Shown here piece after piece: positions 9,401-17,079 of a stretch of 64,000 bases of DNA. Where the stretch lies: contig JAHZGC010000001.1 in assembly GCA_019421015.1 (NCBI GenBank), positions 1 through 64,000 of the forward strand. The letters run 5' to 3'. Made by a program: the position numbers and the translations under genes. Numbering within the stretch: the stretch's first letter is position 1; each line of letters starts with the position of its first letter. Under the pieces are notes generated by a model that was not told the origin of the DNA, made no database searches, and was given only the letters and a program-made list of their open reading frames with translations. This DNA comes from Coriobacteriaceae bacterium. Its GTDB lineage: Bacteria > Actinomycetota > Coriobacteriia > Coriobacteriales > UMGS124.

Positions 9401-10330
9401 CTATGCCCGGCCCCGCTCCCCTTCGATCCGCCTGCGCACTGCCCGGGCCAACGCGATGGCCTGCGCGTCGTCGGCTTGGCACACGGCGCTTATGGTCTGG
9501 GGGATTCCTTTGACCGGGATGATGAGCTTGCCCTCGCGGCGCATGAGCTCGATGGGGTCAAAGCCGTCGGCGACGATCACGATGCCTTGGTTGTGGTCGT
9601 TCATCCAGTCGGTGTCCTGCAGCAGGGTCTTTGAGAACGCGGTGTAGTGGATGCCCAGCTCGCGCAGGGAATGGCGCAGGCTTTCCCAGTAGCTGCCGGC
9701 CTGGTCGAGAAACGAGTTCGAGTACATGAGCACCATGCCGTCGAGGTCGTCTGCTGCGATCTCGGCCTTGGAAGCCAGGGGATGGCCCGGTTCCACGCGG
9801 GCCACGTGGTCGACGACGGTTAGCAGCTCGCGGTGAAAGCGACCTGCGTCGACACAGTCGAACAGCCCGCTGTGGTCGAAGTCCACAAAGACGCGCGCCT
9901 TCCCCGACTCGACCATGGCGGGGGCGGAGGTGCCCGTGATCGCCTCGTCGGGGAGCACGACGATCTGGACGCGCTCGCCCTTCGCGCTCAGGGCGTGCGC
10001 CGCGCTCTCGAACTGCGCGCGCAGGGTGCCGAGGCTCGCCAGGCCGTATACCGGCATGCGTCCCACGTTGCGCAGCTTGGACATGTGGTAGGTGAGGTCT
10101 TCGGCGATGTTGACGATGTCGTTGGCCCGGTTGGCCACGTAGCGGCCGTCTTCGGTAAGCTCGACCCCCTCGGAGGTCCGCGTGATCAGGGTGACGCCCA
10201 AGACCGTCTCGAGCGTGCGGATGTGCCTGCTCAGGCTCGAGTGCGAGAGGGAGAGCTCCAGGGCCGCCCTCGAGAGCGAGCCGGTGCGCGCGACGACGGA
10301 GAACTCTGCCAGGTAGTCGTACGGGAACAT
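9401..10330 (-). CDS. LysR-family transcriptional regulator 1
   Basis: A 309-residue LysR-type regulator. The N-terminal winged HTH (YLAEFSVVARTGSLSRAALE, then SSLSRHIRTLE) covers residues 5-60 and is followed by the usual linker helix and a substrate-binding-like effector domain. The start is ATG 10330 (MFPYDYLAEF), supported by GAGGAGG about 7 bases upstream; five extra in-frame codons upstream have no ribosome site. It is followed on the same strand, after a 50-bp gap, by the membrane LuxR gene. A -10-like TACTAT lies about 50 bases upstream. The effector and targets are unknown. Confidence 0.92.
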   Translation of the reverse strand: MFPYDYLAEFSVVARTGSLSRAALELSLSHSSLSRHIRTLETVLGVTLITRTSEGVELTEDGRYVANRANDIVNIAEDLTYHMSKLRNVGRMPVYGLASLGTLRAQFESAAHALSAKGERVQIVVLPDEAITGTSAPAMVESGKARVFVDFDHSGLFDCVDAGRFHRELLTVVDHVARVEPGHPLASKAEIAADDLDGMVLMYSNSFLDQAGSYWESLRHSLRELGIHYTAFSKTLLQDTDWMNDHNQGIVIVADGFDPIELMRREGKLIIPVKGIPQTISAVCQADDAQAIALARAVRRRIEGERGRA

Positions 10331-10542
10331 GCGCCAGCCTCCTCGCACGTGCGGGTGGTCCCGGGATGAAAGGGCTGGCTCCTATAGTACCCCTTGCGAG
10401 TCGTTCGGTGGGTTCTCGATGGATGCCTGGCGGGCCGCGGATGCTCGGGATTGCTGGCATCCGGGGCGGGTGGCGGCCAGGGTTGTCGGTGCCTGGAATG
10501 CTGGCGCACGTATTTGCGATGGGGCCAAACTGGCAGATAGCG

Positions 10543-10735
10543 CCGCATAATCAGGGTTCTGGATAGGCGTGCAAGCACCTCGATGTGTCCCGTTTGCTTG
10601 CAGATGAGAAAACCTTGCAGTTGACGCCCTCCTGACCTGCGCTTTTACCGGACACCTCTTTGCAGCGGAGAAGATATGGGGAGTAAAGGTGCTTCCCCGG
10701 TCGCCCAGCGCCTATCCAGAACCCTGATTCTGCGG
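10543..10735. mobile_element. MITE-like non-coding element, copy 1
   Basis: A 193-bp intergenic segment bounded by 27-bp inverted repeats at 10543-10569 and 10709-10735 that agree at 26 of 27 positions (core CCTATCCAGAACCCTGATT). It has no coding capacity. A second element with the same ends and similar internal sequence (the CCTTGC and CTGACCTGCG blocks) lies at 55540-55741. No clear target-site duplication is visible. It sits in the 628-bp gap between the LysR gene and the iron-sulfur pseudogene; the rest of that gap shows nothing recognisable. Confidence 0.72.
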
Positions 10736-10958
10736 AAGCATCTCGGTTCTGCGCGGCTGAGGCGACGCGGGCTGTCGGGGTTTGGAAGGGGTGTCCCTAT
10801 GGCCCGTGTCGCCCTGCGCACGTCGCGTGCATCGACGGCCCGTCCGGCCGCCGTGGGAACCGCTGGCGCGTTGGAACTTTGGCGCTCTCGACGCGAAGCT
10901 CTATGCCCGACTACGTAATCCCGAGCGAAACGTTGGTGTAACGATTTTGATGGATGCT

Positions 10959-12406
10959 CTAGTCGCAGGCGGGCGTGCCGATGAAGCCGTGCTCAAAGCG
11001 GTAGCCGGCAACCTCGTTGTAGCCCTCGAGGATGTCGACCGGCAGCTCGGGACGCTCCTCCTTGGGCTTGGCCGCAAGGGTGCGCGCGGCGGCGGGGCAG
11101 GCCATGCCGCACTGGCCGCAGCGCAGGCAGATGCCCGTGACCTCGGGAAAGCCCTCGGCATTCATCTCGATGGCCGCCATGGGGCAGCGCTCCACGCAGG
11201 CGCCGCACTGGATGCAGGCGTCTTTGTCATAGTTGAGCTCGTAGTGGCTCAGGTTCTGGTAGATGGGGGAGGACTTCATGAGCTCGGGGCCCAGGGCCTT
11301 GTAGTTGCCCAGGATGCCGCAGCAGTCGCCGTGGCAGCTGCAGATCCAGGCGGTGTTGCGGGTGGTGATGTTCTGGATAATCATGCCGTGGTCGACGCTG
11401 CGGTCGATGATGGCGAGCGCCTCTTCTTTGTGAGCGGCCGTCCGATGCCGCGGTCGATCATGTACTGGGCCTCCTCGCCAAAGCCCACGCAGGTCTCGAC
11501 GGGGTGGTTGCAGGTCTCGGTGAGCTTCTCGGGCAGCTCCTCGGCCGTGGGCTTGTCGGTGTAGCCGTGCAGCACGCGCTGCATCGAGCGGCAGGCGCAG
11601 GGGATGACGCAGATCACGTCGCTGTGCTCGATGATCTGGCGGTAGTCGTCGCTCAGGAGGATTTTCTCGTCGGACACGACCTCCTCGGCGCAGGGCACGG
11701 CGTACTCCACCGGGATGCCGGTCTTGAGCCAGACGCCCTCCATGGTGAGGGGGTTGTTCCGGGAGGTGACAAAGGTGTTGATCCAGTTGTCCTCGTAGAG
11801 GTCGTCGACGCAGAACTCGAAGCTGCCTATGACCACGGGGGCCTGGTGGTAGAACTCTATGCCGTTGCGGACGACGCGCATGATGAGGCCGCGCCCGGCC
11901 ATGTTGTCGAGGATGTCGGTGCACTCCTCGACCGTGCGGTCGGTCTTCTCGGCAAAGTCGATGGGCGTGAAGTAGATGCCCCAGGGCATGTCGATGAACT
12001 CCTGGGCGTCCTGCTCGCTAAAGAGCATCTGGATGTAGTCGACGGCGCCCTCGGGGTCGCAGCCGGTGCCCAGGCCAAAGGTGTCGAGAAGTGCGCGCAG
12101 CTTGGCGTAGACGGCCGGGACCACGGTGCCGTCCGCGCGGGTGTACTCGCCGGCTGCGTCCACGACCTCCTGGCGCAGGCGGTTGACCTCGGCCAGGGGC
12201 ATGGTCGAGAAGCCCTTGGCGGCGAGCTCGGGGTCGGTGGCGTACGTCGTGGCGAACGGCAGTCCCTCGCCGGCGGCCGGCGTCGGGGCCGCCTCGCCTT
12301 CGGGGCTTTCGGCGGCGAGCGCGCTTGCGACGGGCGCGGCCATCGCGGCCATGCCCAAGGCGCCCATCTGCATGCCCAAGAACGTCCTGCGGTCCATGGT
12401 CTCCAT
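10959..12406 (-). pseudogene. Tat-signal 4Fe-4S protein, interrupted by a single-base frameshift
   Basis: Two overlapping reading frames together give one protein. The first runs from ATG 12406 (ribosome site AAGGGAGAA), with Tat motif MDRRTFLGMQMGALG and a winged-helix-like region, and contains CACRS and CNHPVETCVGFG. The second continues with ICSCHGDCCG and two ferredoxin clusters, CIQCGACVERCP and CLRCGQCGMACP, to the stop at 10959. They join near 11431, where sequence corresponding to PLTKEEA lacks one base and switches to KRRS. The family (ferredoxin-type proteins with an extra Cys-rich CxC..CC motif) is recognisable. The lesion could be a recent mutation, a sequencing error in a short G run, or a phase-variable site. 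An exported version of this family is unusual. Confidence 0.82.
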
Positions 12407-12626
12407 GGGGGTTCTCCCTTCCTGTGCGCCCTGCCCGTCGGGCCCGTTGGCTCGCGTGGCGGGCGCTCTCCCTAACATGCCCTTGATTATGGATGTGTTC
12501 GGTTTGTGTAGTTCCCGTGCGGATGGGCCACCTGTCTCCCAGATGGGTGGGCCTGTCGACGGGTGTGCGGCCTTGTGCGGGAATGCGGTGCAAAAATGAA
12601 CAGCGTGGTTGCCGCCTCAGGGCAAT

Positions 12627-12735
12627 CCCATGGCGATTCACGGGATTGCTGGACGAGGCGCGCGAGGGCGCGGTGTGCTGGGGCACATGAGCCCGAGCAC
12701 ACCGCGGTATCAGCAATTCTGTGAATCGCCATGGG
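12627..12735. repeat. Nested hairpin repeat (variable-arm family A), reverse-oriented copy
   Basis: A 109-bp palindromic unit. Its 25-bp arms (12627-12651 and 12711-12735, beginning CCCATGGCGATTCAC) pair with 23 Watson-Crick pairs and two G-T pairs. Inside is a second perfect stem, GCGGTGTGCT with AGCACACCGC. The inner segment, read on the minus strand, shares its CGCGCCC.CGCGCGCCT core with the array at 22478. It lies in the 422-bp gap between the iron-sulfur pseudogene and the HemW-like gene; the remaining part of that gap holds only a -10-like TATACC near 12785. Confidence 0.75.
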
Positions 12736-12828
12736 GAGTTCCGCTGCTGGTTGGAGCACGACCTGGGCTTTTCTCGCCCAAAGGGTATACCTGGCTCATA
12801 ACGTGCGGTTAGGACGGAGAACCCCATC

Positions 12829-13824
12829 ATGTCTGAACAGCTTGCCGACTCTAGCTTTGCCCCTGCGACGGCCGTGCACCATCGCGTGCTTATGCACCTG
12901 CGAACCCCCTTTTGGCCCGACGGGCGGCCATGGGCCGTGCGGGAGCTGCCGACGGTGGCTGTGGAAGACAGGGGCCCGTACCTGCAGGCCTTGGGGTGCG
13001 AGGTTGACGCGCGCGCCCCACTGGACGGGAACTGCCGGGTGGCGGCCCTGTGGGTCGGCTCGGGCGCCGCGCTGGGCATGGCCGACGAGGAGTTGGGGCG
13101 CTTGCTTGAGGACGCGGCCGACCGCTACGACCTGACCGGCGACGACGGGCGCGCCGCCGAGGTGACCGTCGAGGCCTACCCGGGGCTGGTGAACGAGCGC
13201 TCCCTCGACGGCCTGCGGCGCTGCGGGGCCACGCGGCTCTTCGTTGGGTACAGGACGGGGTCGCCGGCCGAGGCACGCGGCATGGGGTGCGAGGTGGCGG
13301 CCGAGGGGCTGCCGACCCTTGGCGGGGCGCTCGAAGGGTGCCCGTTCGACATAGAGGTGCTGATCCTCGTTGGCAACCCGGGGCAGAGCGTGGCGTCCGC
13401 CCTCGAGAGCCTCGAGACCGCGCTGGGGTTCGGTGCGGTCGCCGTGGACCTCCAGGCGTTTTTGCTCGGAGCCGGCTCGCCGTTGGCAAACGAGCGCCTG
13501 CGGCACGAGTCCTCGTGGCGTATGGACGCGCTTCACCGCATCCCGAGCGCGGCAGAGCGCGTGCAGATTCAGGCGGAGCTCGGCCTGGCCCTACAAGACC
13601 GGGGTTTCAGCCAGTACCTGCCCGGCTACTGGGCGATTCCCGGCCATGAGTGCTTCTACCGGCTGGCCCGTGCGGCGGGCTGCGACGTGCTCGGGTTCGG
13701 GCTCGGCGCGCGCAGCCGCGTTGGGGATGCGACCTCGGTCAACATCGAAGACCTGCCGCGCTATCTTGAAGTGTCCGGCGACCCCGAGGCGGTCACGGCG
13801 GAGCGCTGGCGGGAGCCGGCGTAG
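12829..13824 (+). CDS. HemW/coproporphyrinogen-oxidase-like protein lacking the radical-SAM cysteines
   Basis: A 331-residue protein whose fold can be traced onto HemW-type radical SAM proteins: VEAYPGLVNERSLDGLRRCG matches the EANPGTV..LRxxGV block, FDIEVLILVGNPGQS matches the FDLMYGLPGQT block, and YWAIPGHECFYRLARAAGCD followed by LGFGLGARSR matches the C-terminal YW..G.GAHS block. The N-terminal strand VLMHLRTPFWPDGRPWAV aligns with the cluster-binding segment PFCxxxCxYC, but the three cysteine positions are Trp29, Arg33 and Ala36. The glycine-rich GGGTP loop is also altered (WVGSGAALG). It should not bind the usual 4Fe-4S cluster. The start has GGACGGAG 10 bases upstream. It is a single-gene unit between hairpin repeats; the role is unknown, possibly haem binding or a degenerate paralogue. 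Confidence 0.72.
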   Translation: MSEQLADSSFAPATAVHHRVLMHLRTPFWPDGRPWAVRELPTVAVEDRGPYLQALGCEVDARAPLDGNCRVAALWVGSGAALGMADEELGRLLEDAADRYDLTGDDGRAAEVTVEAYPGLVNERSLDGLRRCGATRLFVGYRTGSPAEARGMGCEVAAEGLPTLGGALEGCPFDIEVLILVGNPGQSVASALESLETALGFGAVAVDLQAFLLGAGSPLANERLRHESSWRMDALHRIPSAAERVQIQAELGLALQDRGFSQYLPGYWAIPGHECFYRLARAAGCDVLGFGLGARSRVGDATSVNIEDLPRYLEVSGDPEAVTAERWREPA

Positions 13825-13826
13825 GG

Positions 13827-13923
13827 CATTTTGAATAACGTCCTGCACCGTGTTGCGCCGGGGTTTATGTGCCGCAAGCACACCGCGCCCCGGCGCGCCT
13901 TGTGCAGGGACTTTGTCAAAATG
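13827..13923. repeat. Nested hairpin repeat (variable-arm family A), between convergent genes
   Basis: Starts 3 bp after the HemW-like stop codon and ends 19 bp from the stop of the convergent creatininase gene. Outer arms CATTTTGA and TCAAAATG flank a second pairing GTCCTGCAC with GTGCAGGGAC, and the inner stem GCGCCGGGG with CCCCGGCGC is perfect. The core CCGTGTT and GCGCGCCTTG matches the array at 22478-22762. Placement suggests a bidirectional transcription terminator. Confidence 0.72.
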
Positions 13924-13942
13924 CTCCAGGGGCCGCCGCTCC

Positions 13943-14782
13943 CTACGCCTCTGCGAGCCCCGCGATGTACGCGTCGCCCTTGGCGACCTCCGCCGCGTCG
14001 TCCAGCGGCTCGGGCAGCGGGGCTTCCTTAAGGGCGCGGGCAAAGCGCACGAGGTAGTCGGCCGTGCCCTCGAGCATGGCGCGGCCGCGCTCGGCGGAGG
14101 CGTCCTCGGGCATGACGCCCAGGCCGTAGCCGAGCCAGCCGTTGGAGCTGAAGCGGTCGAGCTGGCGGGGAAAGTCGACCTCCACGCCGTCGAAGGCCAC
14201 GGTGGTCCAGCCGGTGGTCTCAAAGCCGCCGCCGATGTCGTTGCGCAGGGCTTCGGGGGCGCAAGCAGCCATGTCGACCGAGTCGGGGTCGATGGCCAGG
14301 TTCGCGCTCGTCTCCATGCCGTCGCCGTGGCCGCCGCCCCACGCGGGGTCGAGCTGCGGGGCGATGCGCCACCAGTTGAACAGCGCGGCCAGGCAGCCGC
14401 GGCGGTTGAGCTCCATGCACACGCATCCGAGCGACTTCACGTTGCCGCCGTGGCCGTTCACGAACACAAAGCGGCGCGCGCCGTAGCTGTAAAGCGAGTC
14501 GCAGATGCTGGTCATGGCGCGGGTGAGCCCCTCCACGCCCAGCGACACCGTGCCGGGGAACCCCATGAGGTCGTCGGTGGCGCCGTAGGGCATCGTGGGG
14601 GCGATCAGGAGCTCGGGGGCGCGCTCGTCCACCAGCTGGCCCAGGCGGTCGGGCGCCATGGTGTCGGTGCCCAGCGGGTTGTGGCGGCCGTGGCACTCGA
14701 TGGAGCCCACGCCGATGAGCACGATGTCGTTGGACGCAAAGTAGTCGCGGGCCTGGGGCCAGGTGAGACGGGCAAGGAACAT
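13943..14782 (-). CDS. Creatininase-family amidohydrolase 1
   Basis: A 279-residue protein of the creatininase family (metal-dependent cyclic-amide or formamide hydrolases, including creatinine amidohydrolase and MftE-type proteins). The metal-binding blocks are visible: GSIECHGRHNPLGTD near residue 27, VNGHGGN near 107, and HGDGMETSANLAID further on. The start is ATG 14782 (MFLARLTWPQ), with AGGGAGG about 11 bases upstream and a -10-like TATACT at 14823-14828 on the minus strand; a longer frame upstream is not needed. It is one of three family members in this window. Substrate specificity cannot be assigned. Confidence 0.9.
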   Translation of the reverse strand: MFLARLTWPQARDYFASNDIVLIGVGSIECHGRHNPLGTDTMAPDRLGQLVDERAPELLIAPTMPYGATDDLMGFPGTVSLGVEGLTRAMTSICDSLYSYGARRFVFVNGHGGNVKSLGCVCMELNRRGCLAALFNWWRIAPQLDPAWGGGHGDGMETSANLAIDPDSVDMAACAPEALRNDIGGGFETTGWTTVAFDGVEVDFPRQLDRFSSNGWLGYGLGVMPEDASAERGRAMLEGTADYLVRFARALKEAPLPEPLDDAAEVAKGDAYIAGLAEA

Positions 14783-14974
14783 GGGCAGGGCCTCCCTACG
14801 GGGACGGGTAGTGTGCGGGGCCAGTATAGCGCTGGGGGAGGAAGTGCGGGCGGCCGGCGGTGGTTGGGATGGGACCGGTACGGAGGCGTGGGTGGTGTCT
14901 GCGTGGAAAGGCCGTCCTCGCGCGGTCATGCGTTGGACGAAATCTGAGTATTGCCATCACGACCCCCGGCAAAG

Positions 14975-14997
14975 TCGCAAAGTCCCGATCTTGTCCA
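14975..14997 (+). repeat. Repeat family B, single copy
   Basis: GTCGCAAAGTCCCGATCTTG followed by TCC matches the 25-bp units at 1994-2234 and 42245-42426. It stands alone in the 524-bp gap between the creatininase and LuxR 3 genes. Confidence 0.55.
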
Positions 14998-15014
14998 TCG
15001 TCGTCGATTATCGA

Positions 15015-15064
15015 GGGGGGGGGCGGGGCTCTGGGCTCTACGGGAGGGGGTGTGGGCTGCGGGG
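15015..15064 (+). other. G-rich tract with G-quadruplex potential
   Basis: Within 50 bases there is a run of nine G and then at least five further runs of three or more G separated by 1-8 bases (GGGG, GGG, GGG, GGGGG, GGG). This satisfies the usual G3+N1-7 quadruplex pattern on the plus strand. It sits in the gap upstream of creatininase 1 and downstream of LuxR 3, with no gene in it. Confidence 0.5.
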
Positions 15065-15306
15065 CGCGCACGCGAGTCGACGGGTGTCTCACCCAGAACG
15101 CGGCCGACATCGATGAGTACATAGGGCCGGCGGACGTTTGGAGCACGTCGTGGTGCGGGCGGAGTTCGACGACGGGTGCTTGGTGGGGCGGGCGACGCGG
15201 TAGGACGGAGCGGGGCTGCCGGGACAATCGGGGGCATCGCTAAGGGCAAATGGCTGAGGCTGCTTTTCCGCGTCCGCCTGTGGTTGTTCTCATGGGCTGA
15301 CGTTGC

Positions 15307-16776
15307 TTACCCAAAGCCATTCCCTTCCCGCATCTCTTCAAAAAGGGCCACCGCTTCCTCCTTCTTGTTGACGCCGAGCTTGGCGTAGAGGTTGCGAATG
15401 TGTCCCTGCACTGTGTAGGGTGAGAGGTCGAGTTTCGCTCCGATGCTCTTTGCGGTGCCGCCTTGCAGCAGGTGTAGGTACACCTCGGCTTCTCGGGGAG
15501 TCAGTTGGTACGTTCTGGCGATGGTCTGCACCGCGACCTGGAGCGACGGGACCTCCATGCTGGCGGGTTTGACCTTGGGGGCGTCGTCCGGACGCCGCGC
15601 CGCGCGTACGCCCCAGTACACCAGCACAATAATAAGCAGGTAAGCGCAGATGGAAGCCACCATGAAGGCCCGCATGGTGCCCGGTTCCCCCTCGGGTGCC
15701 TGGGCGAAGCCCCACCCGGCTCCCAACCCGGCAAGGAGCACGGCGCGGGCTATGACGCGCACGACGACGGTGAGCTTGCACACGTCGGCGCCGGTCTGCC
15801 GGCATGCCATGATGAGGCAGTACATCGAGAGGGTCGTGGTGAACGTGTTGGCTGCGTACAGTGCGATGCTTACCCGCCGCCCCACCTCGCCGCCCAAAAA
15901 AGGCAGGAGGAGCAGGGCACCGATGGCAAAGGGGAACAGCGCCAGGTTCACGAAGTCGGCGGCGGGCAGCCGGTTCAAGAGGCACACGTAGGCCACCAGG
16001 AGTCCCGAGCATACCAGCATGCCCCACATGGGCCCCGACGACGCGATGGAGAAGGCGTCGGGGCCGCCGGCGAAAGCATACATGTTGACCAGGCCCACCG
16101 CTGCGTCAAAAAACACGTAGGCGACCAGCGGGGTGGAGACTTTTTTGAGGGCTCGCTTCAGGGCATTCGATTGGTCGGGGGCCAGCACGGGCGGGACTGC
16201 GGCCAGCTGCGCGCGGCAGGCCCGCACGCACACCCAGCACACCCCCACGAGCAGCAGACGCAGCGGGGCGGCTGACGCCTGGGCGGTGTTTTCCATGGCC
16301 ATGGCCAGGATACCCGAGAAGAACGCCCCGGATGCGAGCTGGATGATGATTGAAGAACTCGATCCGCAGGCGGCGATCATCTCCATAAAGGCGGCTGCCA
16401 GGATCGTGGTGGCACATCCCCAGCCCACGCCCATGAGGCACAGCAGCGTCGTGCCGGCCGACGGGAACGCAAGGCCCAGGGCATAGCCGATCCCGAGTAA
16501 GACCAACGCCGGGGTCGCGGGCAGCGAGAACGGCCGAGGGATTCTTTTTCGGGTAACCCATACGAGGGCGGCGCCGGCTCCTATGCCCAGCGACGCACCT
16601 CCCATAAACGGCAGGTTCGAAACGTAGCCGACCGTGCCGATACCGGTGCCGAAATCAGTGAGGTAAGCATCGAGCATAATCGCCATGTAGAGGCTGTAGC
16701 CAATAAAGAGCACCAGGGGAACCGGCACCCGGTCGGATGAACACTCCGCCGCCTGCTCGCTTTCTGCGTGAGCCAT
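15307..16776 (-). CDS. Membrane-anchored LuxR-type transcriptional regulator 3
   Basis: A 489-residue one-component regulator. A short hydrophilic N-terminus is followed by about twelve hydrophobic spans (residues 20-400) and a C-terminal LuxR HTH (QLTPREAEVYLHLLQGG, then YTVQGHIRNLYAKLGV). ATG 16776 has GGGGAGG 5 bases upstream. It is divergent from the FMN/FAD reductase at 17080 with a 303-bp shared control region, so that gene is the likely target. Cys and Gly/Ala-rich spans resemble the other five LuxR proteins in this window, but the membrane parts differ, consistent with different ligands. Confidence 0.9.
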   Translation of the reverse strand: MAHAESEQAAECSSDRVPVPLVLFIGYSLYMAIMLDAYLTDFGTGIGTVGYVSNLPFMGGASLGIGAGAALVWVTRKRIPRPFSLPATPALVLLGIGYALGLAFPSAGTTLLCLMGVGWGCATTILAAAFMEMIAACGSSSSIIIQLASGAFFSGILAMAMENTAQASAAPLRLLLVGVCWVCVRACRAQLAAVPPVLAPDQSNALKRALKKVSTPLVAYVFFDAAVGLVNMYAFAGGPDAFSIASSGPMWGMLVCSGLLVAYVCLLNRLPAADFVNLALFPFAIGALLLLPFLGGEVGRRVSIALYAANTFTTTLSMYCLIMACRQTGADVCKLTVVVRVIARAVLLAGLGAGWGFAQAPEGEPGTMRAFMVASICAYLLIIVLVYWGVRAARRPDDAPKVKPASMEVPSLQVAVQTIARTYQLTPREAEVYLHLLQGGTAKSIGAKLDLSPYTVQGHIRNLYAKLGVNKKEEAVALFEEMREGNGFG

Positions 16777-16906
16777 GAGGACCTCCCCGCCGCCTCGATG
16801 CGTTCTTGGGGCACGCCCCGTCCTACGGATGTCGACGTACTTCCTGCACTCGATTCGTGTTGACCAGCATACACCGGTCCTGGTAGCGATGATGCCGGAG
16901 CGCCGG

Positions 16907-16937
16907 AGTTTTTGAACCCGTTGACCGGTTAAAAACT
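16907..16937. promoter_or_regulatory. Inverted repeat in the LuxR 3 / flavoprotein 3 control region
   Basis: AGTTTTTGAACC and GGTTAAAAACT form an imperfect inverted repeat (one unpaired base) centred near 16922 in the divergent 303-bp region. It is a candidate operator for the membrane LuxR regulator. The string CTAGTTTTTAA, seen here on the minus strand, recurs on the plus strand at about 61807 in the LuxR 6 / flavoprotein 6 control region. Confidence 0.4.
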
Positions 16938-17079
16938 AGTTGGTTCCCGCGACGGTCGCTGAGTTTTTTGGCTTTTGCTCATTTGCAGATGGGCACAGCC
17001 TGTGGGTATGTCGCGCAAGGGGACGCGGCTTCCCAGCGCCCAGAGGGCACCTGGGGACCTGTTTACAGAAGGGGACGCC

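Noticed and set aside
10543..10735. A complete insertion sequence at the inverted repeats
   Set aside because: The interior is under 200 bp and has no transposase frame, so only a MITE-like label is justified.
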